Shown: positions 24,930 through 33,588 of the stretch, in pieces | Layout: each line of letters opens with the position of its first letter | Numbering within the stretch: the stretch's first letter is position 1 | NCBI GenBank assembly: GCA_965284565.1 | Contig: OZ260100.1 | Coordinates: 2,108,001 to 2,172,000, forward strand | Length of the DNA stretch: 64,000 nucleotides | Origin: BRH-c54 sp965284565 | Lineage (GTDB): Bacteria > Bacteroidota > Bacteroidia > Flavobacteriales_E > Vicingaceae | Reading direction: 5' to 3' | Notes under the pieces: generated by a model | What the model was told of the DNA's origin: nothing | Database searches by the model: none | What the model saw: only the letters and a program-made list of their open reading frames with translations | Program-made: the position numbers and the translations under genes

Positions 24930-26486
24930 TTATTCAGCCTTGTTTACTACAATTCTTTTGTCTCTATTAGCTAATTCCCAAGCGGTATAAAAAACCAATC
25001 GGGTAATTTTTTCCATTTTAGAGAAAATAATTTTGTCAACGGTGTCGGTTTCTTTGTGGTAATCTTCGTGTACTCCGTTAAAATAAAATATTACGGGAAT
25101 ATTATTTTTAGCAAAGTTGTAATGGTCGGAACGATAATAGTAGCGGTTAGGGTCTTTTGTGGTGTTAAACTCATAATCTAACTCCAACTGAGTATAAGTG
25201 GAGTTGGCATTTTCATTAACTTCATGCAAATCATCACTAAGCATATCGGAACCAATAATGTAGATATAATTTTCGTTATCGGCATGTTTTTCATCCAATC
25301 TTCCTATCATATCAATATTAAGGTTGGCAACGGTATTTTTTAAAGGAAAAACAGGATATTCCGTGTAATATTTAGAGCCTAATAATCCTTTTTCCTCTCC
25401 AGAAACATTCAGTACTAAAATACTTCTTCTTGGTCCATTACCATCTTTTTTAGCTTTAATAAAAGCTTCGGCAATTTCCATAATGGCTACTGTTCCCGAG
25501 CCATCATCATCAGCACCATTAAAAATTAAGCTATCATGTTCGCCAATATGATCGTAATGAGCACTTAAAATTATCAATTCATCTTTTAAATCGCTTCCCT
25601 CAATATAAGCCAGTACATTGTGAGCATCAGTAATTGTTGTTTTTTTGTTGATGTCTAGGCTTAGCTTGTTTTTAACAGCAAAACTTTCAGGAACACCTTT
25701 GCTATTTATTTTTTCTTTAATTTTTTGTGATGATTTTGCAATGATTTCATCAGCCATTTCGGATGAAATATAAAAATTTGGAAAATCGTAATCTACCTCA
25801 GGTTTATCAAGTACTTTAAGTTTTTCGCTTTCAATAAAGTGCTTGTAGGTTTTTATCATTTCAGTAGTATTTTCATTAATGATAAACAATGCCAAAGCAC
25901 CTTTTTCTTTTGCTGTAGTAACTTTAGGATTATTTCTTCTGTTACTCCATTTAGAAGGTGTATCAGAATTTGAAACCCAGTAGCGCTCACTTTTGTTTTT
26001 AGGTTCACCATTTAGTACAATAACAATTTTTCCTTTCACATTAAGGTTGGTATAATCTGAATATAAAGAATCCTCAATACCATAGCCTGCAAAAACTATT
26101 TCAGCATTAATTTGTTCGTTTTTTAAATATGTTGGAAAATTGAAAAAATGGTTGTTTTGAATAAATTTTTTATTGTTATAGCTAATAGCAACTCCTTTTG
26201 CATCTTGCAAACCCACTTTATAGGTTTGATAATAATTGATGTCTTTAATAGGAGGAATGCCAATTTCTTTGTAGAAATCACTAATGTAAGTAGCGGCTTT
26301 GGTAAGGCTTTCTTTACCGGTTTCTCTGCCACCATATTCATCAGAAGCGATAATGTGTAAATGTTTGCTTAAATCTGCTTGAGTAATGGTTGCGGCATAT
26401 TTTAGAGCTATGGAATCTTGTTGAGCAAAGATAGAAGTAGCTCCGCAAAATAGTAATAAGAATAAGTTAATGAGTTGTTTCTTCAT
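24930..26486 (-). CDS. Secreted M28 family zinc peptidase
   Basis: This 518-residue exported protein has a signal peptide (1-21, ending TSIFAQ). A PA-domain-like insert lies near residues 90-280. The M28 catalytic core follows: 'ILSAHYDHIG' (first zinc His, about 308), 'NGADDDGSG' (bridging Asp), 'NVSGEEKGLLGSKYY' (catalytic Glu and zinc Glu), 'NIDMIGR' (zinc Asp) and 'YRSDHYNFAKNNIPVIFYFNG' (last zinc His). M28 enzymes are aminopeptidases or carboxypeptidases; the exact specificity is not visible. No T9SS domain, so it is probably periplasmic. It shares a strand and probably a transcript with the downstream amidotransferase gene. Confidence 0.9.
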   Translation of the reverse strand: MKKQLINLFLLLFCGATSIFAQQDSIALKYAATITQADLSKHLHIIASDEYGGRETGKESLTKAATYISDFYKEIGIPPIKDINYYQTYKVGLQDAKGVAISYNNKKFIQNNHFFNFPTYLKNEQINAEIVFAGYGIEDSLYSDYTNLNVKGKIVIVLNGEPKNKSERYWVSNSDTPSKWSNRRNNPKVTTAKEKGALALFIINENTTEMIKTYKHFIESEKLKVLDKPEVDYDFPNFYISSEMADEIIAKSSQKIKEKINSKGVPESFAVKNKLSLDINKKTTITDAHNVLAYIEGSDLKDELIILSAHYDHIGEHDSLIFNGADDDGSGTVAIMEIAEAFIKAKKDGNGPRRSILVLNVSGEEKGLLGSKYYTEYPVFPLKNTVANLNIDMIGRLDEKHADNENYIYIIGSDMLSDDLHEVNENANSTYTQLELDYEFNTTKDPNRYYYRSDHYNFAKNNIPVIFYFNGVHEDYHKETDTVDKIIFSKMEKITRLVFYTAWELANRDKRIVVNKAE

Positions 26487-26601
26487 GTTTTTTATAGTTT
26501 AAGGTAAAATTACTTAATCACTTTGTAAGTTTTTATTAAAAAAGATGAAGTGTTTATTAATTTATCTGACATATATTATTAATAAATAAAAGATAAGCCA
26601 T

Positions 26602-26609
26602 TATCTTTG
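26602..26609 (+). promoter_or_regulatory. Candidate -7 box upstream of the small lipoprotein gene
   Basis: TATCTTTG matches TAnnTTTG exactly and lies 17 bases before the ATG at 26627. No clear TTG -33 box at the expected spacing. Confidence 0.4.
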
Positions 26610-26626
26610 AATAAACTTTAATAAAA

Positions 26627-27280
26627 ATGATCAATAAGCTAAATTTAATATTAGGATTAATAATTTTATTTTTTTTATATGCTTGTGCTCCTGTTTACTT
26701 TCCTAATAAGGTAAATTCTCCAATGATTAATAAAGCTGGAGATTACAATATTGAAGCCACAATGGGAGTAACTGGATTTGATGTGCAGACAGCCTATTCA
26801 CCAATTGAAAAATTGGGTGTTATGGCTAATTTTTCAACCTTTGATGGTTCAGATCATTTTCATTCTTTTTTTGAAGGTGGTTTAGGTTATTATGAGCCTT
26901 TGGGTTCAAAAGGATTATTTGAGATTTATGGAGGCTATGGTTATGGAAATTCTAGAACATCAACTCAAGGTATTTTTGGAACTATAAATAAAGGAAATTA
27001 CTCTAGGTATTTTATACAACCCTCTATTGGTTTAATTACCATGGCTGATAACGAAAGTGGTGTTGCAGGTAGTTCATATTTTACTCCCAGATTTTGTTTT
27101 GTAGATTTTGGAAGCGATAACAAAGGTTATTATGTAGAGCCTGTTGTTGGTACAAGAATAGGGTGGAGAAGAATTCAAATTAATTTACAAATGGGGTTTT
27201 CTTTACCTGCTTCTGAAGTAAAAATAGACCATGCACCATTTATTTTTAATTTCGGGTTAAGTTATGTATTTAAAAAATAA
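26627..27280 (+). CDS. Small outer-membrane-barrel-like lipoprotein
   Basis: This 217-residue protein starts with a lipoprotein signal (FFLYACAPVYFP, Cys at about residue 20). The mature part is a run of beta strands with Gly and aromatic residues (VMANFSTFDG, GLFEIYGGYGYGN, YVEPVVGTRIGWRRIQINLQMGFSLP) and ends FNFGLSYVFKK, with the terminal aromatic pattern of outer membrane barrels. A lipoprotein that also looks like a small barrel is common but uncharacterised in Bacteroidota. It is transcribed alone, with a TATCTTTG box upstream, and converges with the DUF368 gene. Confidence 0.6.
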   Translation: MINKLNLILGLIILFFLYACAPVYFPNKVNSPMINKAGDYNIEATMGVTGFDVQTAYSPIEKLGVMANFSTFDGSDHFHSFFEGGLGYYEPLGSKGLFEIYGGYGYGNSRTSTQGIFGTINKGNYSRYFIQPSIGLITMADNESGVAGSSYFTPRFCFVDFGSDNKGYYVEPVVGTRIGWRRIQINLQMGFSLPASEVKIDHAPFIFNFGLSYVFKK

Positions 27281-27285
27281 ACTAA

Positions 27286-28209
27286 CTAGATAGGTTTTTT
27301 AGCCAACTTCTCTAATCCGAAAATTAAAACAAAACCAATAATAGTTAGTATGATTACGCTTATTATTTGTGGGTCTTCATGAAATTGATTTGGTAAAACA
27401 TTGGTTTCTATAAATGGAACAATTTCTCCTTTAGAATTTTCTCTGGTAGAGATTACTTCTTTCCAAGGCCATATTTTATTTAAAGAACCAATTAAAAATC
27501 CAGTTAATGCGGAAACAGTTATGTCGTGGTACTTTTTAAATAACCAATTTAAGAATTTAGAGAAAGAAAGTAAACCAACCACACAACCAACGCCAAAAGT
27601 AAGAATGGTGGTAATTTTAAAATCTTTAATAGAAGAAAGAATCAACTCGTAAGAACCAAGCAACAGTAAAATAAAACTGCCTGAAATTCCGGGTAAAATC
27701 ATAGCACAAATTGCAATTGCTCCTGAAATAAAAACAAACCAAAGTGTATCTGGATTTTCCATAGGGTTTAAAATGGTTATGAAAAATGCAATTACTGTTC
27801 CTACAATTAATGCTAAAACATGTGATAGTTGCCATTTAGCTACTTTTTTTCCTACTAAAAATACACTAGCGACTATTAATCCGAAAAAGAAGCCCCAAAG
27901 TAATAGTGAATGATTATGAAGTAAATAAGTAATAAGTTTTGCTAGTGAAACGATACTAATGGCTATACCAAAGAAAAGTGTAACAATAAAACTTCCGTTG
28001 ATGTGTTTCCAAAAAGGCTTAATTCCCTCTTTGGTTAATACTTTTAAGGCTTGGGTGTTAAAGCTGCTAATGGTTTCAAGCAATTCTTCATAAATTCCAG
28101 AAATAAAAGCAATTGTTCCTCCAGAAACACCAGGGACAACATCTGCTGCTCCCATTGCTATTCCTTTCAATACAATAAAAATGTAGTCTTTAAGATTTCT
28201 TGTTGCCAT
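27286..28209 (-). CDS. DUF368 membrane protein, PopT-type undecaprenyl-phosphate translocase
   Basis: The 307-residue polytopic protein has the DUF368 signature near its N-terminus, 'KGIAMGAADVVPGVSGGTIAFISGIYEELL', and the second half-repeat 'ICAMILPGISGSFILLLLGSYELIL'. About eight to nine membrane spans are visible. The family is known to return the lipid carrier undecaprenyl phosphate across the inner membrane for reuse in peptidoglycan, O-antigen and teichoic acid synthesis. The two P-G-(V/I)-S-G motifs form the inverted repeat core. It lies downstream of the rhodanese and phosphosulfolactate-synthase-like genes on the same strand with a 35-base gap. Confidence 0.9.
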   Translation of the reverse strand: MATRNLKDYIFIVLKGIAMGAADVVPGVSGGTIAFISGIYEELLETISSFNTQALKVLTKEGIKPFWKHINGSFIVTLFFGIAISIVSLAKLITYLLHNHSLLLWGFFFGLIVASVFLVGKKVAKWQLSHVLALIVGTVIAFFITILNPMENPDTLWFVFISGAIAICAMILPGISGSFILLLLGSYELILSSIKDFKITTILTFGVGCVVGLLSFSKFLNWLFKKYHDITVSALTGFLIGSLNKIWPWKEVISTRENSKGEIVPFIETNVLPNQFHEDPQIISVIILTIIGFVLIFGLEKLAKKPI

Positions 28210-28244
28210 TTTTTAATTTATGGTTTGTACTTTAAACAACTTCT

Positions 28245-28544
28245 TTACAAGCATTCTTCAACATAAGCTTCAATGCCTCCTTTTAAGGAGTAGATATTTG
28301 GAAGTTGATGCTTTACTGTTAAAGTACGAACAATGGCAGAAGATCTTTTTCCAGAGTTACAAATGAAAACAGTTTGTTTACCATTTTCAAATTGTGTTTT
28401 GTTGTTGATTACATTTTCTAAAGGAATATTCATTCCACCTAGGTTAAAGTCTTCAAAAACATAGTCATCTCTAATATCAATAATTTGAATATCAGACTCT
28501 TCTTCTATCATTTTTTTTAGTTCTGAAGGAGTTATTTCATTCAT
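28245..28544 (-). CDS. Single-domain rhodanese-like protein
   Basis: The 99-residue protein is a stand-alone rhodanese domain: 'IQIIDIRDDYVFEDFNLGGMNIPLENV' (the conserved D-R-x-x-x-E/F region) and the active-site loop 'VFICNSGKRSSAIVRTL', with the catalytic Cys in CNSGKRS. Such proteins carry persulfide sulfur between donors and acceptors. Its position directly after a phosphosulfolactate-synthase homologue hints at sulfur metabolism, but that is inference. It lies 26 bases downstream of that gene and is probably co-transcribed. No signal peptide, so cytoplasmic. Confidence 0.88.
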   Translation of the reverse strand: MNEITPSELKKMIEEESDIQIIDIRDDYVFEDFNLGGMNIPLENVINNKTQFENGKQTVFICNSGKRSSAIVRTLTVKHQLPNIYSLKGGIEAYVEECL

Positions 28545-28570
28545 AATATAAAAGCTTAAGAGAAAAGTTA

Positions 28571-29353
28571 TTAATGAAATGCTGTTTTTATTTCTTCTGG
28601 AAGATTTTCAAAGAAGGTGTCTCCTCTAAGACCTAACCTCAAACATTCTAAAGCAATTACTTCGTTAGGAGAGATGTTTCCTAAGTTTACATTAGCTCCA
28701 AATTGTTTTATAAACCATACTTGTTGGTTTTTTAGAGGGGCTTCCCAAAGGATGTTTTCCATTTTAACTTTAGCAATAATTTTGTTAACTAAGGCTACAT
28801 GAGCTGTTCCATTAGGCCTGTAAATTCCCACAGTGCCACTTTCTCTTGCTTCTGCAATAACTTTCCAAGCGCCAGCATCTAACTCATCTTTCATCATAGA
28901 AATCCACTTAGCAGGACTAATAAAAATTCCTGCTTCCTTAGAACCTACTTCAGATAATACTTTAAAATCTTTAGCTAAAGTAGCTATATATTCACATTTT
29001 TTTTCGTTGGGAAGGACTATAGAGCCATCAGAAACTTCGCAAGTATCAATCTTATATTTATCTAGTAATTTTCTATAGTCATCAAACATACCTCTTACTA
29101 CAAAAGCTTCGAAAAGCGTTCCTCCTAAATAAACATTTAGGTTTCCTGCTTTATAGATGTCTATTTTTCTTTGAAAGTCTTTGGTAACATAAGAAGTTCC
29201 GAAGCCCAATTTTACTAGATCTGTTAGATGAGCATTAGCATCTACAAAATTTTCTGCTTGTCTCCAGCTAAGACCTTTATCCATCATCATGGTCAAACCA
29301 TTTTCTCTTGGTTTTTGATCTCTTTTTGGTATGTTTGGTAATTCAAAATTCAT
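28571..29353 (-). CDS. Phosphosulfolactate synthase homologue (ComA family)
   Basis: This 260-residue protein matches the ComA fold family, a TIM barrel that adds sulfite to phosphoenolpyruvate. Visible conserved parts: 'KPRENGLTMMMDKGLSWRQAENF', 'DLVKLGFGTSYV', 'VYLGGTLFEAFVVRG', 'CEVSDGSIVLP', 'LSEVGSKEAG', 'ARESGTVGIYRPNG', 'ILWEAPLKNQQVWFIKQFGANVNLGNISPNEVIALECLRLGLRGDTF'. In methanogens the enzyme starts coenzyme M synthesis; in bacteria it can make sulfolactate. There is no other coenzyme M gene here, so sulfolactate or a sulfonate precursor is more likely. Its start overlaps the end of the TPR gene by four bases. Confidence 0.88.
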   Translation of the reverse strand: MNFELPNIPKRDQKPRENGLTMMMDKGLSWRQAENFVDANAHLTDLVKLGFGTSYVTKDFQRKIDIYKAGNLNVYLGGTLFEAFVVRGMFDDYRKLLDKYKIDTCEVSDGSIVLPNEKKCEYIATLAKDFKVLSEVGSKEAGIFISPAKWISMMKDELDAGAWKVIAEARESGTVGIYRPNGTAHVALVNKIIAKVKMENILWEAPLKNQQVWFIKQFGANVNLGNISPNEVIALECLRLGLRGDTFFENLPEEIKTAFH

Positions 29354-30768
29354 TTGTCGTTATAATTTTCTATGATTTCTAATAAACTTGGATATTCTAA
29401 TATGGCTGGATAAAAAGTAATAAGTGACTTTACTAAAGCCTTATCCATATTTAATAATACTAAAAGGTGATTGGTGGCTTCTGTTAGGTTATCAGTTTCG
29501 AGGTAGAAAGCAACAAGACGAGTTCTTATTAACCCACTATCGGGATGTGTTTCTATGCCTTTTATGATGGTTTCAAGTGCCTCATCAACTTGCCCAATTT
29601 CAAAATAAACATCAGCCAAATCTACCCAAGAAGTGTTGTTGTTTGGGTCTATTTTAATGATTTTTTCATATAATTTAATAGCCTCGTCATATGCTTCAAT
29701 ATCTTTTAAAATATCGGCATATATAAGTAGGAAATCAGGGTGTTCTGGCTCTATTTCAATTGCTTTTTGAATAAAGAAAATAGCAGAATCTGTTTTTCCT
29801 TGTTCATTAAAAACATAGGCCATTCCTGCCCAAGCATCAGAGTGCATAGGGTCTAATTGTGTTGCTTTTTTAAAGTATTCTAAAGCTTCATCATATTGGA
29901 GGTTGTTTTCATAACATTCGCCAATAAAATAAAGGATGTCGGCATTAGGTTCTTCAAAAACAATAGTTTCTTTATAAGTTGCTACGGCTTCTTCAAATCT
30001 TTCTAATGAAGAAAGTGAATCAGCTTTATTTAAATAGGCTGAGATAAAATCCTCTTTAATAGCAATTACATATTCTTGAGCATCAATAGCTTTTTCGTAT
30101 AATTCTGCTGAGTGATAACAAATTCCTAAATTATACCAGCCTACATAACTATAAGGGTTTTCATCTAAAAAAGTAGTTAAAAATTCAATACAACTTTCTG
30201 TTTTATCATTCATGTTATAGCAGAAAGTAATATCGTATAAAACAGTTTCGTTTTCTGGATTTTCTTTTAGTACTTCTTTAAAAATAGCAATGGCTTTATC
30301 TAATTGCAATAAATTTTCATATTCAAAAGCAATTTGCATTTTTATTGAAATTTGGTCGGCTTTATCGCTGGTAAGTTTTAATGCTTTGTTGTAAGCATCA
30401 ATGGCTTTGTTATGCTGTCTTATTTGACTGTAAATACTTCCTTTAATAATTTGATGTTCAGGATTAAATGGCTCTAAAATTTCTATAGTATTTAAAATTT
30501 CTAAGGCTTTGTTAGGTTTATGTATGGAAGCTAAATATTCGGCATATTTTATTTTAAGTGCAGAAGATCCAGGGTGTTGCTCTAAAGAAATGTCGATAGC
30601 TTTTTTTGCTTTTTCATTTTCATTCATCTCTATGTAGTAGCTTATCAAGTCTTCAAACTCTTCCACATCAAAAAAGTAGTGATGATTTTCGTTAAGCATT
30701 TGCTCAAATCGATTAATAGATGCTGCATAATCTGCATCATCATTATATGAATCAAAGTTTTCTTCCAT
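29350..30768 (-). CDS. Tetratricopeptide repeat protein
   Basis: This 472-residue acidic cytoplasmic protein is built from about twelve TPR units of 34 residues, for example 'VGWYNLGICYHSAELYEKAIDAQEYVIAIKE', 'ILYFIGECYENNLQYDEALEYFKKATQLDP', 'DAWAGMAYVFNEQGKTDSAIFFIQKAIEIEP' and 'TSWVDLADVYFEIGQVDEALETIIKGIETHP'. No signal peptide or membrane span. TPR solenoids act as protein-binding scaffolds; the partner is unknown. The four-base overlap with the phosphosulfolactate-synthase-like gene implies translational coupling, an arrangement worth comparing across relatives. Confidence 0.9.
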   Translation of the reverse strand: MEENFDSYNDDADYAASINRFEQMLNENHHYFFDVEEFEDLISYYIEMNENEKAKKAIDISLEQHPGSSALKIKYAEYLASIHKPNKALEILNTIEILEPFNPEHQIIKGSIYSQIRQHNKAIDAYNKALKLTSDKADQISIKMQIAFEYENLLQLDKAIAIFKEVLKENPENETVLYDITFCYNMNDKTESCIEFLTTFLDENPYSYVGWYNLGICYHSAELYEKAIDAQEYVIAIKEDFISAYLNKADSLSSLERFEEAVATYKETIVFEEPNADILYFIGECYENNLQYDEALEYFKKATQLDPMHSDAWAGMAYVFNEQGKTDSAIFFIQKAIEIEPEHPDFLLIYADILKDIEAYDEAIKLYEKIIKIDPNNNTSWVDLADVYFEIGQVDEALETIIKGIETHPDSGLIRTRLVAFYLETDNLTEATNHLLVLLNMDKALVKSLITFYPAILEYPSLLEIIENYNDK

Positions 30769-30856
30769 ACGAGATGTAAAATTAATTTTTTCAACGCAGG
30801 AAAGTTGTTTTTTGGAAGTTATTTTTCACAAAATAGTTAACAAGGTAGGAATAGAG

Positions 30857-30902
30857 AAATACTTAAGAGTATTTATTGGTAGTAAAGGATACTTAAGGAT
30901 CC
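30857..30902. promoter_or_regulatory. Two adjacent palindromes upstream of the TPR gene
   Basis: AAATACTTAAGAGTATTT (30857-30874) and GGATACTTAAGGATCC (30887-30902) are two palindromic motifs sharing the core ATACTTAAG, with centres about 30 bases apart. They lie about 90-135 bases upstream of the TPR-ComA-rhodanese genes. The spacing of about three helical turns fits an operator pair, but no regulator is known here. Confidence 0.3.
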
Positions 30903-30998
30903 TAAATTATTTGGAGTTTTAGTTTTTGCTATAACTGTTAAGTTATAAAATAGAATCATTTGAAAAACATAATAAAGTATAATCAAACAAAACGAACA

Positions 30999-31598
30999 TT
31001 AAAAAATATATTTTGCTCCCAACACAATTTGATCGTGATTGGTTTTACTATTAAAAATATGAGCAGAAGAAATATGATTAAATCCAGCAGAAAGTGAAAA
31101 ATGTTGGTGTATAGGTTTAGTTAGATAAAATCCCTGAGAAAGGTTAAAACCTTCATTAATTCCATCGGTAGAATTTTTTTTGCTTTCAGCCCAAACCGTT
31201 CCTATTAAAAACTCAATATACCACTGTTTGGTAATGAGAAAGCTTAATTGAAAACCTGCTCCTGTAGTTGCACTACCTTGGTCGCTTAAATTAAATATAG
31301 CTACAGGTCTTATTAGAAAAAGTCTGTTATTAAATTCTCCTTTACTAGCTGTTGAGTCATTAAAGTTGTTGGCATAATCTACACTCCACCTAAATGGGAA
31401 ATAGATGATGGAAGCAAAACCAAAGCCATCACCAAAATTGTTTTTAAAAGTAATTCTATCTCTGTAAGTTGAACCATATATAGCTACATTTAGTTGGTTT
31501 ATTTCCATTTGAATTTTACCTTTATTACTTTGGGCATAAAGTTTTCCTGAAAAAGCAAAAATGAAAAAGGTTAATATGATTAATATCGTTTTTATCAA
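30999..31598 (-). CDS. PagL-like lipid A 3-O-deacylase family outer membrane protein
   Basis: The 199-residue protein has a signal peptide (1-22, ending KLYAQ) and an eight-strand small-barrel pattern ending in 'VLGAKYIF'. Near the C-terminus 'AGFNHISSAHIFNSK' resembles the PagL active-site region F-x-H-x-S-N, giving a candidate catalytic His and Ser. The position where PagL has Glu reads Asp (TNHDQIVLG). PagL removes the 3-hydroxyacyl chain from lipid A in the outer leaflet. The similarity is short, so a non-catalytic relative is possible. It is flanked by the SLC13 transporter upstream on the same strand. Confidence 0.55.
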   Translation of the reverse strand: MIKTILIILTFFIFAFSGKLYAQSNKGKIQMEINQLNVAIYGSTYRDRITFKNNFGDGFGFASIIYFPFRWSVDYANNFNDSTASKGEFNNRLFLIRPVAIFNLSDQGSATTGAGFQLSFLITKQWYIEFLIGTVWAESKKNSTDGINEGFNLSQGFYLTKPIHQHFSLSAGFNHISSAHIFNSKTNHDQIVLGAKYIF

Positions 31599-31626
31599 AA
31601 TGAACTTGAGTTGTTTTAAAAAGGAT

Positions 31627-33420
31627 TTAGAAAGGAAAAAAGTAAGGGATTAAAAGCGAAGCTAATATCCAATAGATAATGCTAAGAGGGAGTCCTATCT
31701 TAATGAAGTCTCTAAATTTGTAGCCTCCAGCGCTATATACCATGGTATTGGTTTGGTAACCTATTGGTGTCATAAAACTTGCGGAAGCAGCAAACATAAT
31801 AGTCATTAAAAACGGCATAGGGTTTAGTTCTAAGTTAGAAGCTGTAACAATGGCAATTGGTGTTAATAAAGCTGCAGTGGCATTGTTAGAGATAAATTCT
31901 GTAGTTATGCTCGTTAGTAAGTACAACCCTGAAATAATGGCAATTGGGCCCCAAGCTCCTAAGTTATTAATGATGGCATTAGCAACTTTATAATCTAATC
32001 CGGTATTTTTTAATGCAACTCCGAAACTTATAGAACCGGCAAGCAGAAAAACAATTTTCCAATTTATGGCTTCATACATTTCTTTCATAGAAAGGCATTT
32101 TAACAGAATTAAGCCAACTACACCTGAAATTGCACCTGTCATAATATCTAACACATTAAACGAAGCTAAAGCAATTACAATTAAAATTATACTTAATACA
32201 ATACTGAAATTTCTCTTATCAAAATCAACAATATTGTTTTCAGAAAGTAAAACAAAAGGAGCATCTTGTTGTGCTTCTTGTTTTTTTAGCTCTAATATGT
32301 AGTGATTTTTAATTTCGGCAAGAATAACATCTCCCGACTTTAATTTTGTTTTATAGACATCTTCATTTACCACATCTTCTCTATGCATAATTGCCAATGG
32401 AATACCCCTAAACCTTCTTCGGAAATCGACATCCTTAAGGGTTTTACCATCAAAATAAGAGTTAGAGGTAATAATTAATTCCACTAGGGTAGAATTTTTC
32501 TCTTTTAAGTCATTATCACCAATCATTAATGGCGATTCGCTCATAATCCTAACTTTATCTTTAAGCGATTTAATTTTATCTATGTTGCATCTTATTTTTA
32601 GGATGTCGTTTGCTTGTAAAATAAAATCTCCGGCAGGAAGCATAAAACTTTCTTTATTTCTACGAACCTCAATAATATCAATATCAATTTCTTTTAATAG
32701 AGAAGAATCCATAATAGATTTCCCTACCGATTCGGAGTTGGGCAATAGTTCAATTTCTGTAAGGTAATTTCTCATGCCAAATTTTGCCTCTAAATCTTTC
32801 TCGTTAATTCTTGTCGGCAACAATTTTATTCCAACCAATAACATATAAATAACTCCGGTAAAAAGTAGGATTAATCCCATAAGCGTCATATCAAACATTT
32901 CAATAGGAGGGAGTCCTTCTTTTTCAGCAATTCCGTTAACTAATAAATTGGTTGATGTACCAATAAGTGTGCAGGTTCCACCAAAAATTGAAGCAAAAGA
33001 AAGAGGGATAAGCATTTTAGTAACACTTTGGTTAGAAGCACTTGCAATTTGTATAATTATAGGGATGAATATAGCCACAACAGGCGTGTTGTTTACAAAA
33101 GCAGAGAAAAATGCAATTAACAACATCATTAATCCCATGCCTAGGTAAAAGTTTTTTCTAAAAATGGAAGAAAGTCTTAGAGCCAATACTTGCAAGGCGC
33201 CTGTTTTTAAGAGAGCAGCACTTAGTACAAACATAAAAGCAACGGTAATGGTGGCTTTATTACTAAATCCACTAATGCCTTCTTCGGGAGTGATAACACC
33301 AAATAACACAAAAGCAGCCATAATTAGTAGGGCAACTAAATCTACCGAAAGTACTTCTGTAATAAAGAGTATAAAAGCTCCTAAAAGTAGAATTATGGTT
33401 ATGATGGTATTGAAATCCAT
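31627..33420 (-). CDS. SLC13/DASS family transporter with two RCK_C domains
   Basis: The 597-residue protein has an N-terminal block of about six membrane spans with 'AFVNNTPVVAIFIPIIIQ' and 'GGTCTLIGTSTNLLVNGIAEKEG', two cytoplasmic TrkA-C (RCK_C) domains around residues 200-380 ('MRNYLTEIELLPNSESVGKSI' and 'LVELIITSNSYFDGKTLKDV'), and a second membrane block with 'EFISNNATAALLTPIAIVTA' and 'MTPIGYQTNTMVYSAGGY'. The paired N-N-T/A and S-T-N motifs are the sodium- and anion-binding loops of the divalent anion/sodium symporter family. Members with RCK_C domains carry sulfate, dicarboxylates or other anions; the substrate is not readable. A TATTTTTG box lies upstream at 33439-33446. Confidence 0.92.
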   Translation of the reverse strand: MDFNTIITIILLLGAFILFITEVLSVDLVALLIMAAFVLFGVITPEEGISGFSNKATITVAFMFVLSAALLKTGALQVLALRLSSIFRKNFYLGMGLMMLLIAFFSAFVNNTPVVAIFIPIIIQIASASNQSVTKMLIPLSFASIFGGTCTLIGTSTNLLVNGIAEKEGLPPIEMFDMTLMGLILLFTGVIYMLLVGIKLLPTRINEKDLEAKFGMRNYLTEIELLPNSESVGKSIMDSSLLKEIDIDIIEVRRNKESFMLPAGDFILQANDILKIRCNIDKIKSLKDKVRIMSESPLMIGDNDLKEKNSTLVELIITSNSYFDGKTLKDVDFRRRFRGIPLAIMHREDVVNEDVYKTKLKSGDVILAEIKNHYILELKKQEAQQDAPFVLLSENNIVDFDKRNFSIVLSIILIVIALASFNVLDIMTGAISGVVGLILLKCLSMKEMYEAINWKIVFLLAGSISFGVALKNTGLDYKVANAIINNLGAWGPIAIISGLYLLTSITTEFISNNATAALLTPIAIVTASNLELNPMPFLMTIMFAASASFMTPIGYQTNTMVYSAGGYKFRDFIKIGLPLSIIYWILASLLIPYFFPF

Positions 33421-33438
33421 AGTTATCTAATAAGAAAA

Positions 33439-33446
33439 CAAAAATA
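33439..33446 (-). promoter_or_regulatory. Candidate -7 box for the SLC13 transporter gene
   Basis: On the minus strand this reads TATTTTTG, matching TAnnTTTG, 18 bases before the ATG at 33420. No convincing -33 element. Confidence 0.33.
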
Positions 33447-33574
33447 CATACTTTAGCGAATAAGCCTAAATAAAATAGTTGTATTTTCAATGTTTGTGAT
33501 ATAAATAGAAGTTTATGTGAAAAAAAACCGATAAATCTTATAAATAAAAATTAGTTAAATTCTGACTAAACTTG

Positions 33575-33582
33575 TACTTTTG
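33575..33582 (+). promoter_or_regulatory. Candidate -7 box for lpxD
   Basis: TACTTTTG matches TAnnTTTG exactly and ends six bases before the ATG at 33589, again predicting an almost leaderless mRNA. This also argues that translation starts at 33589 and not at the TTG at 33580, which lies inside the box. Confidence 0.42.
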
Positions 33583-33588
33583 GCTTTT

